Positions 7,746 through 14,342 of a stretch of 35,495 bases of DNA are shown here, one piece after another (positions within the stretch are counted from its first letter, which is position 1; the number at the start of each line of letters is the position of its first letter). The stretch comes from Burkholderiaceae bacterium. Lineage in GTDB: Bacteria; Pseudomonadota; Gammaproteobacteria; Burkholderiales; Burkholderiaceae_C. Location: NCBI GenBank assembly GCA_004322085.1, contig SCRR01000259.1, forward strand, positions 1 to 35,495, given 5' to 3'. The notes under the pieces were generated by a model. The model was not told the DNA's origin and searched no databases. It saw nothing but the letters and a program-made list of their open reading frames with translations. The translations under genes and the position numbers were made by a program.

Positions 7746-8467
7746 TTCCAACCCAGCAACTTTGCCTTTTGCGCCGCAAATTCCGCGCCCGTCAGGATGC
7801 CTCTGTCCCTAAGCTCAGCCAGCTTGCGAAGCTCATCCGATAGATTCTGCTTATCCTCTTGCGACGCAACATGGCTGGACGCGTCGTCCCTGTTGGCGCG
7901 CTTTATAACGCCGTCCAGGCGTGCCTGCCATTTTTTTGCCTGTTCAGACGAGTTTTTATAGAGAAGCCCATTCCGTTTTGATTTGACTGAAAGAAAGAAA
8001 ATCTCATGGATCGGCTGAACGGAATCATTGAGAACAAGACGAAGGCCAATTTTGCTGACTTTGCCAGACTCCACCTTTTTCGCGGACATTCCTCCGACAA
8101 ACGCGCCCACGTTCCCCAGCAGCATGCCTCCAACCAAAGCGCGAACAGCCAGACTGGAGCGTGAAGTTTTGACCATCGTCTGTCCGTCCTCAAACAATTC
8201 ACAACTCAGAACGTCACGGTAATCAAAGACTCGGTGCGTAAGTGTTTTGCTTTCGCGCTTGAACAAGCACACCTTTGACCGCGTCTCGTCAACTGCTATG
8301 CCGTTGCCCCCATCAGCGCCAAGATATTGAAAGCTCGCCGAAAACCTTGGAATATTTGAAATGGCAGTGCCAAGCTCTTTCAGCCCGCTTGACGTGTGGA
8401 TGACCGATGCAACGCCGATTGCAACAACTGCAACGGCGAAAATGATCAAGATCGCCCAGAAACTCAT
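7730..8467 (-). CDS. Membrane-anchored protein with C-terminal SHOCT domain, function unknown
   Basis: Protein of 245 residues. Residues about 3-23 (FWAILIIFAVAVVAIGVASV) form one N-terminal membrane helix, and a glycine-rich hydrophobic stretch (LVGGMLLGNVGAFVGGM) lies mid-protein. The C-terminus (about 211-240: LSDELRKLAELRDRGILTGA then EFAAQKAKLLG) is a SHOCT domain, a short helical module frequent at the ends of bacterial proteins of unknown role. The start has a clear Shine-Dalgarno (AAAGGGAC). It lies 60 bases downstream of a PD-(D/E)XK-like gene on the same strand, and its stop is inside an attC-like palindrome, so the two genes may be one mobile cassette. Molecular function is unknown. 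Confidence 0.75.
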   Translation of the reverse strand: MSFWAILIIFAVAVVAIGVASVIHTSSGLKELGTAISNIPRFSASFQYLGADGGNGIAVDETRSKVCLFKRESKTLTHRVFDYRDVLSCELFEDGQTMVKTSRSSLAVRALVGGMLLGNVGAFVGGMSAKKVESGKVSKIGLRLVLNDSVQPIHEIFFLSVKSKRNGLLYKNSSEQAKKWQARLDGVIKRANRDDASSHVASQEDKQNLSDELRKLAELRDRGILTGAEFAAQKAKLLGWKIHSG

Positions 8468-8527
8468 GCCGTCCCTTTGATCTCGTAAATGCTCAGCATT
8501 TCCATCAAGAAGCTTGACGTTTGGAAT

Positions 8528-9247
8528 TCAGTGGCCGTCCAAGGTAGTCCGCTGAAGCGCGGTGGTTTGGGCCACACGCGACAACTTGCCGAGTGCGGCC
8601 TCCCAAACGGAGAGACAACGCGCTCGGTCGTGCCCCCAAGCACGGTACTGACCATAGCGACTAGCTTCGACGGAATTGAGGTTTACGCGAAAGTAGTTGG
8701 TCCGGATCTCGCTCATTGGAAGGACGAAAAACGAACACAGCGACAGGAAATCTTCTTCGTGTGGCAAGGCATCAACCCTTGCGGGGATCCTCGCCTCATG
8801 AAGAGTGGTTAGGAGATCATGCAAGTGTTCCCAGTAGCGTTCGTTTTCCAACCCCAGTGTTGTGATGCCAATTGCTATAAGTACGCCGTACGATTTAGGT
8901 TTCTTGGCTGGCGTGGTACTCAGATTCACGAATGCCCAGTTTTCCTTCGACTCTCCTTTGTAGCGGTTGGCGATATTGATCCTCGCGCATTTGACCTCAT
9001 AGCTGACCGCGCCTATTTTTGTCTCTACGAAACCGTCGGCTGGATCGTGAACCGCTCCGCCTTCGATAGCGTACTTTCGCGCTGCGTCTCCATAGCGGCC
9101 GAGTGGCGTGGAAACATCGGAGGATTGATATCCTACGCGATTTACCAGAAAGTTTTTTGCAATAAGCTTTCCGAGAAGGTCGCCATCAATATAGCGCGAG
9201 TACTCAGCGATTGAATTTGGCGCTTGCGGATCAAGAAATCCAGTCAT
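8528..9247 (-). CDS. Hypothetical protein with PD-(D/E)XK nuclease-like motif
   Basis: Protein of 239 residues that I do not recognise as a named family. A possible PD-(D/E)XK core is visible: Asp71 in HDPADGFVETKIG, then Glu84-Val85-Lys86 in VSYEVKCARI at the right distance. It is followed by ENWAFVNL and a hydrophobic strand YGVLIAIGITTLG, an order common in restriction-endonuclease-like folds. No methyltransferase is nearby. The start (ATG, 9247) follows GTTAGAA by four bases with no clear Shine-Dalgarno, a configuration seen at the 5' edge of integron cassettes. Likely co-transcribed with the SHOCT gene. The nuclease reading is an inference from motif spacing only. Confidence 0.6.
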   Translation of the reverse strand: MTGFLDPQAPNSIAEYSRYIDGDLLGKLIAKNFLVNRVGYQSSDVSTPLGRYGDAARKYAIEGGAVHDPADGFVETKIGAVSYEVKCARINIANRYKGESKENWAFVNLSTTPAKKPKSYGVLIAIGITTLGLENERYWEHLHDLLTTLHEARIPARVDALPHEEDFLSLCSFFVLPMSEIRTNYFRVNLNSVEASRYGQYRAWGHDRARCLSVWEAALGKLSRVAQTTALQRTTLDGH

Positions 9248-9250
9248 AGG

Positions 9251-9267
9251 TTCTAACGGAGTTAGGC
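9251..9267 (-). repeat. Possible cassette boundary (attC simple-site-like boxes)
   Basis: On the reverse strand GCCTAAC (9267-9261) and GTTAGAA (9257-9251) lie three bases apart directly before the ATG at 9247. The boxes resemble the RYYYAAC and GTTRRRY motifs of attC (one mismatch in the second). A complete attC with paired arms was not found upstream, so this could be half a site or coincidence. Confidence 0.3.
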
Positions 9268-9303
9268 GGTGGTCTTCTGATCGCTATCGTGAGCAAGGAT
9301 TAT

Positions 9304-9456
9304 CTAGGCGTGGAGATCGAGCAAACACCAGCCTGATAAGCCGCCGCATTGCATCTTCACGATGTCAGACCCAAACACCATGACCACGGCAACGCCGCGA
9401 TCTTGGGACCGTAAAAGCATCTTGGCCATTTGAATAGTCACTCGCACTCGATTCAT
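9304..9456 (-). CDS. Small hypothetical ORF, 50 residues
   Basis: The only sizeable frame in the 325-base gap between the DUF3553-type gene and the PD-(D/E)XK-like gene. It starts with ATG at 9456 (MNRVRVTIQMAKMLLRSQDR) and ends ...GWCLLDLHA. No recognised domain and no strong ribosome site. In a cassette-like array a small gene is plausible, but chance is equally possible. The rest of 9248-9572 shows only weak attC-like fragments (GCCTGATAAGCCGCCGC near 9332; a GC-rich imperfect palindrome near 9540-9562). Confidence 0.22.
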   Translation of the reverse strand: MNRVRVTIQMAKMLLRSQDRGVAVVMVFGSDIVKMQCGGLSGWCLLDLHA

Positions 9457-9572
9457 TATTGACTCAGGATGGATAGTTGCTCGTCATGGCTATTCCTCCA
9501 ACTGCTGAACAATTCCGCAGTCGTCCGCTTTGAGGCGCTGCGCCGTCTGTGCGCCGGCGAATGAATGAGAAA

Positions 9573-10457
9573 TCAAGCGTACGATTTTGGATCGATGCAC
9601 CAGATGAAAGACTGCGCATCAATCATGTCGCGTGGTTTTAGGCCGATGCGCTGCAATTCGTCAAAGAGGTGTTGGGCCATCCTCTCAGCCCGCGCCAAGG
9701 TGTTCCAGTTTAGCGCGCTGTCGTACTGGAGGTCCCAGCCGCAGGCTTGCGCAGCGAACTTCGTAACTTCCGGCTTGATGAATATCCGGGACTCCGGATG
9801 CATCAGAAATCCGTAGTAGGTAGCAATCGTCCATTTGCTGCAGCCCTCTGCCGCACCCAACGCATCGGCAAGTATTGCAAATCCAGCCATCCGACTGTCG
9901 GTTCCGAACAAGTCATTGAAAAAGGCATCTGCCAGCCCTTTTTGCAGCCGTGCATCTTTCAAGGCTGCATGCCATTTTATCTTCTCAAATGAGTGAAGGA
10001 GATTTGTCTTCGATTCGATTCTGGCGAGTCGCAAGCAGATTTCCGCGTGGTTGCCCGCATCGGCGAGTGACCTCCACTCCGATTCGCCCAATACCTCCTT
10101 GACGTAGGTGCTCGCGACGAGCTTATATTGTCGCTCGCCACCATCGAGGCCAGGTGAGAGATAGGTTGGATCGTCAAAGCCTTGTGGGAACAGCTTGAGA
10201 AAATATTGAATGCAATCCGGCAAGGGTAAAAACCTCGACGAATCATGTAGCATTGCCGACGCAAGATTCAAGAGCAGAGGATGTGCATGCATCGGGGCCG
10301 GAGCGGCTTCCAGCAATGCCGCCGGTTGGGAGAGTGTTTTTCGGCCAGCGTTCACAAAGAAAACATCAACTTCCTGCGAGTTGGCATGCAAGACCTTGCC
10401 AACACCCCACTCCGGCTTGTTCTTGTGAACGACGCGATCTTCAATTTTCCAGTTCAT
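9573..10457 (-). CDS. Hypothetical protein with N-terminal DUF3553-like domain
   Basis: Protein of 294 residues. Residues about 5-42 (EDRVVHKNKPEWGVGKVLHA then VDVFFVNAGRKTL) match the small beta-barrel DUF3553/CarD-N-like module found fused to helicases and other nucleic-acid proteins. The remaining 250 residues are mostly helical and not recognised; notable stretches are LPDCIQYFLKLFPQGFDDP and TYYGFLMHPESRIFIKPEV. The start has AAGGGAG about eight bases upstream. The gene lies between an IS110 element and cassette-like genes, all on the reverse strand. A DNA- or RNA-associated role is suggested by the N-terminal domain only. Confidence 0.72.
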   Translation of the reverse strand: MNWKIEDRVVHKNKPEWGVGKVLHANSQEVDVFFVNAGRKTLSQPAALLEAAPAPMHAHPLLLNLASAMLHDSSRFLPLPDCIQYFLKLFPQGFDDPTYLSPGLDGGERQYKLVASTYVKEVLGESEWRSLADAGNHAEICLRLARIESKTNLLHSFEKIKWHAALKDARLQKGLADAFFNDLFGTDSRMAGFAILADALGAAEGCSKWTIATYYGFLMHPESRIFIKPEVTKFAAQACGWDLQYDSALNWNTLARAERMAQHLFDELQRIGLKPRDMIDAQSFIWCIDPKSYA

Positions 10458-10592
10458 CGTCTGCGCTCCCTTGCCTCCGATTGATTTTTAGCCTCGGCTT
10501 GCTGACCATTGCTATCGGCATTTAAGTAGCGCCACTGTGCCAGATTTTCAGAGAAGCGTTTTCCACCCAGCCGGTCTATGAGACACCCTGTG

Positions 10593-11804
10593 TCAACCCC
10601 CCGCTGTTTTGAGCAAGGCTTGATAGGCGCCATGACGAGCCGGGTCGTAGGGCGTGCGCTCGGTCCATGCACGCCAGATGACACGCACCCAGGCGCGGCA
10701 CAGGATGCGCACGGCGTGCGGATGGTCGCAGCCGCGAGCTCGCGCCCTGGCGTAGACATCGGCGGCCCAGGCGCTGGCGTGGCGCGAGTTGTCGGCCAGG
10801 CAGGTCAAGGCCGCGCGCAGCCGGTGGTTGCAGGCCCATCGGAAGGCCACGGCCTGGGACTTGCCCGAGGCGTAGGTGACAGGGGCCACACCGGCCTCGG
10901 CGGCCAGTTGCGCGTCGCTATCGAAACGTTCACGTGACCTGCCCAGCTCGGCCAGGATCTGCGCGGCGCAGATGCGCCCGGCACGCGGGAAGCTCATCAG
11001 AATGCGGCCGTCGTCACTGCTGGCCACGTGGTGCTCGATGCGCGCCGACAGCAGTCTGATCTGCTCGACCAGCCGTGCCAGCGTGCGCACCAGGCAGCGC
11101 ACCAGCTCGCCCTTGGCGTCCATCTCCAGCTCGCCATTGACCGGCGCAGGCGCCTCGTGCAGGCGCGTCAGCAACTCCTCGGGCGAACGCCGACCGCAGT
11201 AGGCGTGCTGGGCACAGAAGGCGGCCATGCGCTTGGGCCCCAGCCGGGCTGCACTCTCCGGGCTGGGATAGCGCTCGATGAAGGCCAGCGCTATGGGCGA
11301 GTCCACATCGGCGAAGACGGCTACGGCACCCGGCCAGAATGCCTGCAGCAGGCTGCGCAGCTGGTTGGCCAGTTGCACGCGCGTGGCCACCAGATCGTCG
11401 CGCCCGCGCACCAGCGCACGCAAGGCGCGGATCTCATCGCCCTGGGGCTTGAGCGGCTTGAAGCGGTGGCCATCGGTGCGCAGCAGATCGGCCAGCAGAT
11501 AGGCGTCGCTGGCATCGCTCTTGGCGCCGTGGCTGCGGTAGCGCGGGCGCGTGGCCTTGACCGCGTTGGGGTGGATCGGCACGACCGTAATGCCGGCTTC
11601 CACCAGGGTATCGACCACCAGCCCCGAAGGCCGCTCGATGGCCACCGGCGGCATACCCCAAGCCTTCAGGCGACGCAGCAGCTCGGTCAGGCCGGCGGCG
11701 CTGTGTGCCACCTCCAGGCGTTCGCGCACGCCGCCCTGCGCATCGATGACGCACACCGCGTGCGTCTGGCTGGCCCAATCGAGCCCGGCGAAGAAAGTAT
11801 TCAT
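10593..11804 (-). CDS. IS110-family transposase (DEDD recombinase)
   Basis: Intact 403-residue transposase. The RuvC-like N-terminal domain shows Asp9 (GLDWASQTH), Glu57 (IERPSG), Asp97 and Asp100 (KSDASDAYLLADL), the DEDD set. The C-terminal Transposase_20 domain has SFPRAGRICAAQILAELG and GVAPVTYASGKSQ, where the serine is a candidate for the second catalytic residue by analogy with IS621. It catalyses excision and insertion, in this family guided by an element-encoded bridge RNA. No frameshift or truncation, so the element may be active. Confidence 0.95.
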   Translation of the reverse strand: MNTFFAGLDWASQTHAVCVIDAQGGVRERLEVAHSAAGLTELLRRLKAWGMPPVAIERPSGLVVDTLVEAGITVVPIHPNAVKATRPRYRSHGAKSDASDAYLLADLLRTDGHRFKPLKPQGDEIRALRALVRGRDDLVATRVQLANQLRSLLQAFWPGAVAVFADVDSPIALAFIERYPSPESAARLGPKRMAAFCAQHAYCGRRSPEELLTRLHEAPAPVNGELEMDAKGELVRCLVRTLARLVEQIRLLSARIEHHVASSDDGRILMSFPRAGRICAAQILAELGRSRERFDSDAQLAAEAGVAPVTYASGKSQAVAFRWACNHRLRAALTCLADNSRHASAWAADVYARARARGCDHPHAVRILCRAWVRVIWRAWTERTPYDPARHGAYQALLKTAGG

Positions 11805-12200
11805 GGACAGTCTCCTTGCATTTGCGGTATGACTTGCCGTGTCGGAAGTCCCTGCGGGTCGCTCACTGATCGGCGCTCCTGGCTGCTGACCTTGGCGCTA
11901 CACCCTGTAGCCCGTCGGGGTCTTCCGGCACCCTGGAGGCTGCGGGTCTCATACGGGCCATCGCGTGGCCAGCGACGCAGGCAGTCACCCCAGGGGCACG
12001 GAAGTCGGATCGAACGCTGTGCCTGCGCAACTCCTTGGGTCAATCAAAAGCCCTGTTTGCAGCATCACCATGGCCCCAAAGACGGGTTGACCACCGGGTG
12101 CTTCGCAGTTGTGGACAACACGCCTTGGGGCGTGAGAGGCGCCCGTCGCGTTGTCCACAACCAAGCCCGGTGGACAACCCTGCGGCGTGCTTCATCCAAT
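11805..12200 (-). ncRNA. Candidate bridge RNA (seekRNA) region of the IS110 element
   Basis: Non-coding end upstream of the transposase; the frames through it look like chance. It contains nested inverted repeats at 12085-12179: outer arms 12085-12098 and 12166-12179 with one mismatch, and perfect 12-base inner arms 12108-12119 and 12150-12161. More short palindromes follow toward the transposase. In IS110-group elements the structured RNA guiding donor and target recognition is encoded here. The 8-mer GTCTCATA at 11946-11953 recurs (reverse strand) at the presumed right end near 10576-10583, as a guide might, though an 8-base match can be chance. RNA ends cannot be set from sequence. Confidence 0.45.
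12085..12179. repeat. Nested inverted repeat at the IS110 left end
   Basis: Arms GGTTGACCACCGGG and CCCGGTGGACAACC pair with one mismatch. Inside them, GTTGTGGACAAC pairs perfectly with GTTGTCCACAAC. The 30-base apex contains a further GGGGCGTGAGAGGCGCCC mini-hairpin. This could fold as a long RNA hairpin or act as a transposase-binding end. Confidence 0.7.
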
Positions 12201-12237
12201 GCCTCTATGGGCAGGAGGGTAGGCCAGTGAGCAGCCA

Positions 12238-12864
12238 TCAACTCTTGCTCGGCTGAAACTCCGGAAAGTCCTTGTACAGATCAGCGCGACTGCCCAAGGT
12301 CTGCGCATTGACATCCAGGCGGCCCGTTGGTTTGATATAGCTGTAGATCGCCTTCTTCGGGCGCTCGTGCCAGTTGATGTTGAAGGCCGCCAGCCTTGGA
12401 AAGAACTCAAGTGCGCTATAGGGTAGGTGGTCGTGGATCCAATAGGCCATGGACCGCCAATCCATTCCCAGGCCGTCGGCGTACTGGTCCGAAAACCATG
12501 GCACCACGACACATGCCGTGGCGCCTTTGAAACCGTCGGCATCGACATGGTCCCAGATGTGAGACGCAAAATTCTTTTCATTGGTCGCGCAACTGTCACC
12601 CTTTTCGTTGCCCAGTGCATTGACTGTCGGTGACCTGTAGCCCGAGCGAATTGCCAGACGCCCGAAAGTGGCGTTCAGCGGCTCCAGAAGCTCAGCACAT
12701 AACCGCTTCCCGACCTCTATCGCCAGGTCGGGGGTCTCCGGGATATTCGGGACGCCATAACAATTGCTGATCTCGCTATACAGGAAATCCCGCATGAAGA
12801 AGGAGGGTGACAGGCGAACTCGACCGAGTTCCTCCAGTGCTCGAACACTCCGCGGAGATTTCAT
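12238..12864 (-). CDS. Predicted hedgehog/DD-peptidase-fold protein, Peptidase M15-like
   Basis: Protein of 208 residues, no signal peptide. The order of motifs resembles small M15/phage endolysin-like peptidases: SPSFFMRDFLYSEISNCYGV (about 19-38), RLCAELLEPLNATFGRLAI, SGYRSPTVN (74-82), SHIWDH with His102, GATACVVV, and C-terminal FNINWHERPKKAIYSYI with His166. Two of the usual zinc ligands (His102, His166) can be placed. The conserved Asp of the GxAxD motif seems replaced (Cys118 or a neighbour), so catalytic activity is uncertain. It could be a peptidoglycan-acting enzyme or a structural relative. The IS110 element lies just beyond its 3' end. Confidence 0.5.
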   Translation of the reverse strand: MKSPRSVRALEELGRVRLSPSFFMRDFLYSEISNCYGVPNIPETPDLAIEVGKRLCAELLEPLNATFGRLAIRSGYRSPTVNALGNEKGDSCATNEKNFASHIWDHVDADGFKGATACVVVPWFSDQYADGLGMDWRSMAYWIHDHLPYSALEFFPRLAAFNINWHERPKKAIYSYIKPTGRLDVNAQTLGSRADLYKDFPEFQPSKS

Positions 12865-12966
12865 CGCTTCATGATGCCAGACTTCATTGGCGGGTGGAAT
12901 GCTCGAAACTCGCCAGTCCCGATCGGTCGAAACATGTGCATTCGAGGCGCGAGCATCTCAATTTCA

Positions 12967-12996
12967 TTGACATTCCGAGCATTTTGAGCGCACAAT
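12967..12996 (+). promoter_or_regulatory. Candidate sigma-70 promoter for a small RNA
   Basis: Perfect -35 TTGACA (12967-12972) and -10 CACAAT (12991-12996, 4 of 6), spaced 18 bases. An intrinsic terminator ends about 100 bases downstream (13104) with no intervening gene. Confidence 0.45.
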
Positions 12997-13002
12997 AACC
13001 AT

Positions 13003-13104
13003 GCGCCCGATTTGATATTCAGCTTGCGGTGGCGCGTTAAAAATAACGGCTAAAGTGGGTACTGATGACCCCGTTTTGGCTTGAAGGCTGGAACGGGTTT
13101 TTTT
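13003..13104 (+). ncRNA. Candidate ~100-nt small RNA or leader transcript
   Basis: Bounded by the promoter at 12967-12996 and the terminator at 13069-13104. The segment has a first small hairpin (CGTTA, AAAA, TAACG at 13035-13048) followed by the terminator hairpin, a typical small-RNA build. It lies in a 385-base stretch (12865-13249) with no credible protein gene. It could instead be an attenuated leader of the gene at 13250. No known RNA family was recognised. Confidence 0.35.
13069..13104 (+). terminator. Rho-independent terminator
   Basis: CCCGTT (13070-13075) pairs with AACGGG (13092-13097) across a GGCTTGAAGGCT-type loop and is followed directly by seven T. It faces the forward strand although no forward protein gene ends upstream. 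Confidence 0.75.
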
Positions 13105-13249
13105 GTTTTCGCAGTTCATCGGCCCTGTGGCCGGTCGCCGGTTTAAGCAACAACTTCCGGGGCGACTCACAAATGACCGGTAAAGCGTCGTCTACTCCTC
13201 CCTTGAGTCGGCTGCGTCCTTGGCTCTAAGGGAAACAGGAGGCTGGTGC

Positions 13250-13789
13250 ATGGATCGTCGAAATATGGTGCTCTCGATCGCCGGAGCACGCTTGGGTGCC
13301 GGGCTGCCGATGGCCTGGTTGAATACGTCAAATGCTCATGCTTGGCCGCCCAATTTCCTGCTGGGCCTGCCCTCGGTGGAGGTTCCGGGCGCAACGGAGT
13401 ACCTCATGCGGCCCAACCAGATCCCGCTCGTACTGGAGCAGTTGCAGTGGAACGCTCGGGATGGATCATGGGCTACCCTGATGTTCAGCACGGCCATCTC
13501 GTCGGCCGATACCGATGACTCAATCCTCAATCTCCAGTACTCCGTGGAAGAGGGCATCGCAGGTCTGGATTGGGTCTTGCTCGGGCCGCGCAACATTGCC
13601 GAGCTCGAACAGGTCGCAGCCTTCGCGGCCTCGCGTGGCCATCAAGTGATGGTCCGGACGATGAACAACGTGTCGTACCTTCGCGTGGAGGACGGCGACA
13701 TTGGTGCGCTTGGGCAATCCATCATCGCGCAGTACGGTATCCCCAGCGACAACGATATTGGCCTGCTGGCCAGTGCAGGGGCGTCATGA
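13250..13789 (+). CDS. Exported hypothetical protein with possible Tat signal
   Basis: Protein of 179 residues starting at ATG 13250, which has an excellent AGGAGG seven bases upstream. A frame open from 13220 is longer but lacks a ribosome site. The N-terminus MDRRNMVLSIAGARLGAGLP has a twin-arginine-like motif, a hydrophobic core and a likely cleavage site at SNAHA-W. No domain was recognised in the mature part (for example LDWVLLGPRNIAELEQVAAF). Its stop overlaps a tiny downstream ORF as ATGA, and further small ORFs follow, suggesting an operon. Function unknown; a periplasmic location is inferred from the signal. Confidence 0.65.
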   Translation: MDRRNMVLSIAGARLGAGLPMAWLNTSNAHAWPPNFLLGLPSVEVPGATEYLMRPNQIPLVLEQLQWNARDGSWATLMFSTAISSADTDDSILNLQYSVEEGIAGLDWVLLGPRNIAELEQVAAFAASRGHQVMVRTMNNVSYLRVEDGDIGALGQSIIAQYGIPSDNDIGLLASAGAS

Positions 13790-13842
13790 AGACACTGATG
13801 ATCGAGAACGCTTCCGTAAAGGCGGCGCCCGGATGCGCGTGA
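13786..13842 (+). CDS. Tiny ORF, 18 residues, translationally coupled
   Basis: MKTLMIENASVKAAPGCA, starting in an ATGA overlap with the preceding stop. The overlap and the following small gene make it worth noting, perhaps as a peptide precursor or a coupling ORF, but an ORF this short may be chance. Confidence 0.25.
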   Translation: MKTLMIENASVKAAPGCA

Positions 13843-13875
13843 CTATTGGATCAGACATTCACTGATGGGTTATTG

Positions 13876-14094
13876 ATGAGGATGGCGATGAAGAAGCAAG
13901 AAAAATTGGATAACTCCATGGAGGCCGTATTGGCTCGGTTCAACAAGCTCGACGAAAACTGGCCGTATGACGTCAACCTTCCTTTGACCAAAGAACAGGA
14001 GGAAGCCGAGGGTGTGGTGGATCTCACGGATGTCTCTGGCGGCGTCGGACTCATGATCTTGGGAGTCGGTCGGTCCAAAAAACTGCATCCATAG
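13876..14094 (+). CDS. Small acidic protein with a double-glycine-like motif
   Basis: Reads about 72 residues from ATG 13876; ATG 13888 is equally plausible because TGAGGA lies five bases before it. The body is charged (KKQEKLDNSMEAVLARFNKL, then LTKEQEEAEGVVDL) and ends LTDVSGG followed by VGLMILGVGRSKKLHP. A hydrophilic segment ending in GG before a short hydrophobic tail resembles double-glycine leader peptides of bacteriocin-type precursors, but no ABC peptidase-transporter is present in the window. No family recognised. Confidence 0.42.
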   Translation: MRMAMKKQEKLDNSMEAVLARFNKLDENWPYDVNLPLTKEQEEAEGVVDLTDVSGGVGLMILGVGRSKKLHP

Positions 14095-14342
14095 TGACTG
14101 TGGCATGCACTACGATAGAAACTTCGCCGGTGACCCCCACATCGACAGACGCCGATAACCCTTCCGGCAGCTTGCCTGCCGCTTGCAACAATTGGCGCGT
14201 CGGTGATGCAGATTCCATGTCGGCACGGGACAAATACGATCCCACCCCAGATGCCGGATATACGATTGCAGGCGCTTCCTCAACAGCCACACTATCGGTC
14301 AATTTCTTGCGCTTGTGGGGGAGTCCATATATGAAATCTTAG
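14094..14342 (+). CDS. Doubtful small ORF
   Basis: GTG at 14094 overlaps the preceding TAG as TAGTG and opens a frame of 82 residues rich in Thr, Ser and Asp with no recognised domain. No ribosome site stands out and codon use is not clearly coding-like. It converges with the EEP nuclease gene and overlaps it by four bases. Listed because of the overlap only. Confidence 0.2.
   Translation: MTVACTTIETSPVTPTSTDADNPSGSLPAACNNWRVGDADSMSARDKYDPTPDAGYTIAGASSTATLSVNFLRLWGSPYMKS

Larger units (their letters stand above)
10575..12230 (-). mobile_element. IS110-family insertion sequence (ends approximate)
   Basis: A transposase gene of the DEDD type with a short 3' flank and a roughly 430-base non-coding 5' flank, the organisation of the IS110 group. 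These elements lack typical terminal inverted repeats and make no clear target duplication, so the ends given are estimates. The right end is probably near GGTGTCTCATAGACC (reverse strand, about 10573-10587). The left end lies between the hairpin ending at 12179 and the neighbouring gene's stop at 12238. Confidence 0.8.
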
